In this document: positions 43,184 through 47,391 of the stretch, in pieces
How positions within the stretch are numbered: the stretch's first letter is position 1
Layout of the letters: each line of letters opens with the position of its first letter
Source: an uncultured Pseudomonadota bacterium
GTDB lineage: Bacteria; Pseudomonadota; Gammaproteobacteria; Competibacterales; Competibacteraceae
Length of the DNA stretch: 47,391 bases
Direction: 5' to 3'
NCBI GenBank assembly: GCA_903844665.1
Contig: CAIMUS010000040.1
Location: 1-47,391 of the forward strand
The notes under the pieces: generated by a model
Told to the model about the DNA's origin: nothing
The model's input: the letters and a program-made list of their open reading frames with translations, nothing else
Database searches by the model: none
Translations under genes and position numbers: made by a program

Positions 43184-44293
43184 TCAGAGCATTTCGGCGC
43201 TGGACAGCGGTTGCCATAGCGCATCTACCAGCATTTCTTTATCCAGTTTGCGGGTAGGGTCGATGTTCTCCAGCACCAGATGAACGGCGTTGAGCAACTG
43301 GTCGGCGGCCAGGTCCTGCCGCCTGCCGTCGGTCTTGCCTTCGCGCCGGTCGAAAAACTGAGTGATAAGATCGTTGATATCGGCTGTCTTTTTCCCATAG
43401 TCGGGATGCAGGGCGAAGTGTCTCTCCACGATACGCTCCAGTTTGCCCTCGTCCGGCAACTGCATTTCCAGTTGCAGACAGCGCCGCATGAAGGCAGGGG
43501 GAAATTCGCGCTCGCCGTTGCTGGTCATGATGACCAGGGGAAAGCCGTTATCGGGGCAGCGGACCCGGCCGTCGGCGGGGATAAAGAGCTTCTGTCGATA
43601 TTGAAAGGACAACGGGTCGTTATAGTCATGGGGCTTGATCAAGAAGCCTTTTTCACCCTTTGGATTCTCCTGGTATTCCCGGCTTTCCAGCCGCGCCAGT
43701 TCGGGAATCTCGAATTCGCCTTCCTCGAACAGATGCAGCAGATCGTTAGGCAGGTCGATATCGCTTTTGTCGATTTCGTCGATGAGCAGGACACGAGGAT
43801 AGACCACCGGTTTGCCGTCTTCGGTTTGCAGGATACGGCCAAACAGGGCGGCGCCCAGCGGTCCCAGGGTCAGATAGTTACCGATGTCGGGCGGTTCGCC
43901 CTCGTGTTCGCCGGCGCGCGGCGTATCTTGCAGGCGGCCGATAGCGTCGTAACGATACAGTCCCTCCTGGAGTTGGGTACGGCTGGTGACGGACCAGCGC
44001 AGCACCGGCTCCAGCCCCAGTTCATGGGCGACGGCATAGGTCAGCGAGGTCTTGCCGGTGCCGGGCCGGCCCGTGACCAGCAAGGGACGACGCAGCAGCA
44101 GGGCGGCATTAACGCGGTCGATTTCGGCGGTTTCCGGCTCGAAAGTCGCCCCCCGGTCCTGCCGGGCCTGTTTCCCGAAACGGCGCCAGGGCGGTGGCGC
44201 GCCCAGGCGGGTCAATTCCGGGCTGAGGGCATTGGTTTCGTTTCGTTTTTTAAGGCCTTGGTAAATCCACCAGGAACGGATTTCGCGTGACAT
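43184..44293 (-). CDS. MoxR-type AAA+ ATPase of the VMAP system
   Basis: A 369-aa AAA+ ATPase of the MoxR group. Walker A is GRPGTGKTSLTYA, Walker B is VLLIDEIDKSDIDLPNDLL, sensor 1 is LVIMTSNGEREFPPAFMRRC with the arginine finger region. MoxR ATPases remodel vWA-domain partners. Here the partner vWA-like protein is encoded 21 bp downstream and a VMAP-C protein 12 bp upstream, so the three form the core of a VMAP ternary conflict system. Confidence 0.93.
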   Translation of the reverse strand: MSREIRSWWIYQGLKKRNETNALSPELTRLGAPPPWRRFGKQARQDRGATFEPETAEIDRVNAALLLRRPLLVTGRPGTGKTSLTYAVAHELGLEPVLRWSVTSRTQLQEGLYRYDAIGRLQDTPRAGEHEGEPPDIGNYLTLGPLGAALFGRILQTEDGKPVVYPRVLLIDEIDKSDIDLPNDLLHLFEEGEFEIPELARLESREYQENPKGEKGFLIKPHDYNDPLSFQYRQKLFIPADGRVRCPDNGFPLVIMTSNGEREFPPAFMRRCLQLEMQLPDEGKLERIVERHFALHPDYGKKTADINDLITQFFDRREGKTDGRRQDLAADQLLNAVHLVLENIDPTRKLDKEMLVDALWQPLSSAEML

Positions 44294-44305
44294 AGGGATT
44301 TCTCG

Positions 44306-45637
44306 CTAAAAGTCGGGATGAAGCGGCAGCGGTCGATCATCGGGGGGCACCCGTTGCGGATCATCCCACAGTAAGGACAGGGGAGCGGTTTTCTGGTGTT
44401 CTTCCCAGTACACCTGCCGCCATTGCCGCAACCATTCGGGCAACTCCCTGATCGTCTGCCCGGCCATCTGGGTTTTGAGTTCGGACAGCACCGGCGGAGT
44501 CACTCTCTGGCGTGGCCAGAACAGGATAGCGACACCGGCATCCAGCAGCGCCTCGAAACAGTCGGCGTCGGGTGCGAAATGCAGACAGAATATCCACCGG
44601 CCGTTACGCAGATGGGCGTCGTAACGCCGATCCCTGGCACGAGTCAGCCACGCGGCACGAAGATCGTCCGCCGTTTCGCAGAGCGTACCGCAGTGCTGGT
44701 TCCAATACCGGCCCCAGTTGACGATCCAGCATTTATCCCACAGTCGCTTCCCCGCCCGCACCACCAGACCGTATTTGGTACTGAGGGGACTTTTCTCACC
44801 GGGAGGCCGCCAATGATCGAGGTCGCGATTGAGCAGACCGACGGGCAGAAAAAATTCCAGCACCGGCGGATTGCCCGACAGGCAGGCTCTGGTGATGGCA
44901 GGTTTCTTCAGGACAATACCGAGATGCCTGGGCAAGTCGTCGAGGGTGAAACCGAGTGTTTCCTGGTAAATTTCATCGTATTTTCCTGGATCGCGCATCA
45001 ACCGGACGCGCAGGTTGTAATAGTTGCCTTCGGTAGAAAGCTCCAGCAGTAGATAAGGTTGGGGTTTTTCATCGACCGAATTACAGGCGTGGAAAATTCG
45101 TGGAGGAGCGATGCCCAGAGCACTGGCTGTTTTGCGCACCCAGTGTCTCAGGTGCATAGAGTGGCTTACGCTACAAGGCGCCAGACGGCTGATGAACTGC
45201 AAAAGATGGTGCTGACCACTGCTTTTCATCCACGCCGGATCCAGCAGGTCACCGAATAGGCATTCCCACAACGGTTTCACAGCATAATCAGGCGGTTCCC
45301 AATTGGCTTGGTCTTCCAGGCTCTCCAGGTAAGCATCGAAAACAGAGCGCACCGTGTCTTCCGCTATCCTGGCCCGCTGCAACAGATCTTCCAGTTCCAC
45401 GATGGCGGCGCAGGGAACGGTAAAGGGTTCACCCAGTTGTCTACCTAAATCGCCCAGTCCATCAGGAGCCTGCTCCAGAAAACGAATGAGTTGTATCGCT
45501 CGTTCGCTCAGGGGACCGGAAGCGCTGATTTGGCCACGCATCCTATGATAGCTGTCTTCAAGCCGGAATAGGATTTGCTCGAATTCAGCATTTGGCTTTT
45601 GTTCAAGGCGCTCCAGCAGCAGTGTTCTGAGACTCAT
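44306..45637 (-). CDS. VMAP-C domain protein (vWA-MoxR-associated protein)
   Basis: A 443-aa protein. The N-terminal about 70 residues (LLLERLEQKPNAEFEQILFR, LEDSYHRMRGQISASGPLSE) are helical and may be an effector-associated/adaptor domain. From about residue 190 the VMAP-C pattern is visible: PYLLLELSTEGNYYNLRVRL, VLEFFLPVGLLNRDLDHW, GLVVRAGKRL, and the terminal LSLLWDDPQRVPPDDRPLPL. In described systems VMAP links the MoxR/vWA sensor pair to an effector through matching EAD domains. It is 16 bp downstream of the DUF4062 gene. Confidence 0.85.
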   Translation of the reverse strand: MSLRTLLLERLEQKPNAEFEQILFRLEDSYHRMRGQISASGPLSERAIQLIRFLEQAPDGLGDLGRQLGEPFTVPCAAIVELEDLLQRARIAEDTVRSVFDAYLESLEDQANWEPPDYAVKPLWECLFGDLLDPAWMKSSGQHHLLQFISRLAPCSVSHSMHLRHWVRKTASALGIAPPRIFHACNSVDEKPQPYLLLELSTEGNYYNLRVRLMRDPGKYDEIYQETLGFTLDDLPRHLGIVLKKPAITRACLSGNPPVLEFFLPVGLLNRDLDHWRPPGEKSPLSTKYGLVVRAGKRLWDKCWIVNWGRYWNQHCGTLCETADDLRAAWLTRARDRRYDAHLRNGRWIFCLHFAPDADCFEALLDAGVAILFWPRQRVTPPVLSELKTQMAGQTIRELPEWLRQWRQVYWEEHQKTAPLSLLWDDPQRVPPDDRPLPLHPDF

Positions 45638-45653
45638 CTGCTCATCACGCAGG

Positions 45654-46379
45654 TTATCGTTGTGGTAGATGGGGGGCCACTTGGGAAATGGTGTTCAGCA
45701 GTTGCTTCAAATCCTCCCCTTCCTTCTGGAGCGCATACTGAATCACGGCAATGGCTTGCTGATTCGGAGCCACGTTCTGGGGTAGGTGCTGCGGTGGCAC
45801 GTTGTAACGGAATACCACCTCCTGAAATTGAGAAGGCAGCAGCTTGTTAAGTAAACTCCCCGCTTGCAGGCGGGGTTCATGATCAGAGGCAACCGGTTTC
45901 TCCGCCAGGCGCCGCTGCACTGCCACACTTACCCGCTTGGCTAAATCATCCGGCGTTCGGAAGTAACTCACCAAGGTTGCCTGCTCCAACTCGGCCCGGA
46001 AAGCAGCGATCCGCTGGCCACCCTCTCCCTCACCGATGTTGGAATCTCGGAATTCGTCCGGCCAGGGAGCGTCCTTGTCAACCAGAAACAGCAGCCGCGG
46101 CAGACCTGAATCTCCCGCCTGCCGGTATTCGAGTTCCGTGATGGACTTCCGCTCCGGGTTGTCCTGCGCGGGAATGTAGCCATAGCGCCAGCCCACCAGT
46201 CCCACGTAGATATCGCAGGAAGCGACATCGGCCAGACACTTATGCAGTGGATAAGCAGCCGTGGCGACATAATCTTCCATGGAAATCACATCGTGACGCA
46301 GCATCCGCAGGATGCGGTACACCGCATCCCGGTACGGCTTGAGATCGGCATAGGTGGCGGAAAGATAAATTTTGACCAT
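45654..46379 (-). CDS. DUF4062 protein with C-terminal EAD-like domain
   Basis: A 241-aa protein. The DUF4062 domain, a TIR-like/Rossmannoid fold found in NTPase-based immunity proteins, spans about residues 1-130: MVKIYLSATYADLKPYRDAV, ASCDIYVGLVGWRYGYIPAQ, SITELEYRQA and PRLLFLVDKDAPWP. The C-terminal about 65 residues (LLPSQFQEVVFRYNVPPQ..., LQKEGEDLKQLLNTI) look like an effector-associated death-like domain, similar in pattern to the one in the trypsin-like protein. I start at ATG 46379, where DUF4062 begins, with GGAGG 9 nt upstream. First gene of the operon. Confidence 0.87.
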   Translation of the reverse strand: MVKIYLSATYADLKPYRDAVYRILRMLRHDVISMEDYVATAAYPLHKCLADVASCDIYVGLVGWRYGYIPAQDNPERKSITELEYRQAGDSGLPRLLFLVDKDAPWPDEFRDSNIGEGEGGQRIAAFRAELEQATLVSYFRTPDDLAKRVSVAVQRRLAEKPVASDHEPRLQAGSLLNKLLPSQFQEVVFRYNVPPQHLPQNVAPNQQAIAVIQYALQKEGEDLKQLLNTISQVAPHLPQR

Positions 46380-46462
46380 GGACAGAAGCCTCCAGACCTC
46401 CTGGTTATCATTCAGCATTACCTTGTCATAGTAATCGATTCTATCAGGGTGGTTAGCTTCCC

Positions 46463-46561
46463 TGTAGCCTGGATGGAGCGGAGCTGGCGGAGCGCAATCC
46501 AGGTTTCACGCCCCCCTGTTGCATCTGGCGCAATACGCTAACGCTATTGCGCCTACGCAGG
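46463..46561. repeat. REP-like palindromes upstream of the VMAP operon
   Basis: The 46380-46834 gap holds no intact gene. This part contains the GTAGCCTGGATGGAGCGGAGC palindrome and the GGCGCAATACGCTAACGCTATTGCGCC palindrome, in the same order as ahead of the relE gene at 39479. Confidence 0.8.
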
Positions 46562-46626
46562 CTATTTATAAACATCGCCCCGGCTACCCACTGTCATCAG
46601 ATAAATCAAAAGTTCGTTTTCATTGA
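46562..46626 (-). pseudogene. Duplicated 3' fragment of the RelE-type toxin
   Basis: These 65 bp encode INENELLIYLMTVGSRGDVYK and a stop, matching the end of the relE gene at 39479-39751 with one visible mismatch, and the same REP sequences follow it. Upstream the frame changes to unrelated sequence (KMLIDSPSWKSA), so it is a chimeric scrap. Confidence 0.8.
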
Positions 46627-46693
46627 TCGCCGATTTCCACGAAGGGGAATCAATCAACATTTTGGCTACCCACTTAAGGCGGGACGATCCGAC

Positions 46694-46820
46694 CCTGGGA
46701 GCGCCGGCGTCCCCGCCGGCTTGAGAGCATCGGCGCCAGTCAACAGCCGGCAAGATGCCGGCGCTCCCAGGGGAACCCCTCTGCGGTCAGCCTGCAAAGC
46801 GTCCCGGCTTATAGTGAATA
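46694..46820. repeat. GCCGGC-type repeats, second copy of the left-edge element
   Basis: Contains an inverted CCTGGGAGCGCCGGCGTCCC unit and a CAGTCAACAGCCGGCAAGATGCCGGCGC hairpin with the GTCAGCC...AAAGCGTCCCG tail seen at positions 30-135. Confidence 0.75.
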
Positions 46821-46834
46821 CCCGAGCAAAAAAA

Positions 46835-47188
46835 TCAGATCCGTGCCTCGCGCAGCTGCTCCATATATACTACCCGCAGGTGCGGCGGCAGCAATTCCGC
46901 TGGATAGATACCCGCCCGCAGTTTGCCAAGATGCCACCACCAATAACTGAGGGGCTGTGCGGTATCATCCTCAATGAGAACTGGCCAAAGCGCCTCGTCG
47001 TCGGCTTCCTGGAGGTACTCTACAGCAAGCTGATCCAACTCATGCAACTGACTAATCTGTTCGGGCGCCATGTCAAGCCAATCCAATTGATCACGCAGCA
47101 CCCGCAACGAGTGTCCTCCGCCGGTTTCCAGTTCGTACCAGACCACGTCGTGATAATCACTCAAGGCAGCAGGTCTTGGATTCGCCAT
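46835..47188 (-). CDS. Conserved-looking hypothetical protein
   Basis: A 117-aa acidic protein, Trp- and Leu-rich, with segments DVVWYELETGGGHSLRVLRD, DMAPEQISQLHELDQLAVEY and PLSYWWWHLGKLRAGIYPAE. No membrane helix or known motif. It has the composition of a folded cytosolic protein. I do not recognise the family. It stands alone, with repeats on one side and a group II intron end on the other. Confidence 0.6.
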   Translation of the reverse strand: MANPRPAALSDYHDVVWYELETGGGHSLRVLRDQLDWLDMAPEQISQLHELDQLAVEYLQEADDEALWPVLIEDDTAQPLSYWWWHLGKLRAGIYPAELLPPHLRVVYMEQLREARI

Positions 47189-47254
47189 AGCAATCGCCCT
47201 AATTGGTTTGGATCATCTTGCAGAGGGTGAACCGAGAAGCGAAAAACCGACTTG

Positions 47255-47391
47255 ATCGGGTCGGGGTAACGGGATTGCGCCCGTTACCCCTCCCACACCA
47301 CCGGACATGCGGTCTTCCGCATCCGGCGGTTGAACCCAGCGGCTTCACGTTGCCGCAAGATCCGATGGAACGTATAAGCCCCAACGCCGGA
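47255..47391 (-). mobile_element. 3' end of a bacterial group II intron (cut by the window edge)
   Basis: On the minus strand, 47330-47297 folds as a 34-nt domain V: a 9-bp lower helix with a G-U pair, a 2-nt bulge, a 5-bp upper helix and the tetraloop AAGA. The linker GTGGGA follows, then an 11-bp domain VI-like hairpin (47290-47263) and a GACCCGATC-type 3' end near 47255. The reverse transcriptase would lie beyond the right edge. The domain VI stem appears perfectly paired, with no bulged adenosine, which would favour hydrolytic splicing or indicate decay. Confidence 0.8.

Overview
The window looks like chromosome of a moderately GC-rich gammaproteobacterium. The evidence is the housekeeping set: xseB-ispA-dxs-folE2, parE, galE, a cbpA-cbpM/Hsp20 chaperone locus, and a rubrerythrin / Fe-S reductase / DUF3501 cluster next to a Fur-family regulator. 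It is dense in REP-like palindromes, MITE-like elements and toxin-antitoxin debris, so the genome appears rich in repeats and plastic. I cannot assign genus from sequence alone.

Layout. 1-5.6 kb: an acetolactate-synthase-like gene, an orphan DNA methyltransferase, and cbpM-cbpA-hsp20 with a sigma32-like promoter. 5.85-9.3 kb: a cluster of type II toxin-antitoxin modules (a HigBA-like pair with a frameshifted toxin, DUF433/DUF5615, a lone DUF433, UPF0175/DUF3368) around an unknown coiled-coil membrane protein. 9.3-25.4 kb: a foreign island bracketed by two direct copies of the 5' part of a GCS2-type carboxylate-amine ligase gene; the left copy is truncated and the right copy is intact.

The island's core (10.6-22.7 kb) is one co-directional gene set: a ubiquitin-like+vWA protein, a PP2C phosphatase, a kinase fused to a zinc ribbon, a TM helix and a degenerate SNase domain, a TPR-like lipoprotein, a polytopic membrane protein, a HerA/FtsK-class ATPase, a huge Ala/Glu/Thr-repeat protein with a toxin-like C-terminal domain, and a small overlapping gene that may be its immunity protein. 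I read this as a phospho-regulated, membrane-associated conflict or effector-delivery system. It extends the TerY-P (vWA/PP2C/kinase) theme and echoes type VII secretion parts (YukD-like fold, TM kinase, FtsK-like ATPase). The right side of the island holds gene fragments (livF, Uma2), a 250-bp MITE, and a lethal-factor-like metallopeptidase with a small partner.

26-38.3 kb is mostly core: a TPR protein, parE, DUF3501, an Fe-S protein, rubrerythrin, a PerR-like regulator (similar operator-like boxes precede rubrerythrin and the regulator), the isoprenoid operon, folE2, a fatty-acid-hydroxylase-like protein and galE. 38.5-39.9 kb holds two toxin-antitoxin loci, each broken by the same 76-bp palindromic repeat. 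39.9-46.4 kb is a four-gene minus-strand operon (DUF4062+EAD, VMAP-C protein, MoxR AAA+ ATPase, SAV2336-vWA/trypsin/EAD protein) matching the VMAP ternary conflict systems known from comparative genomics. The right edge holds a small unknown gene and the 3' end of a group II intron.
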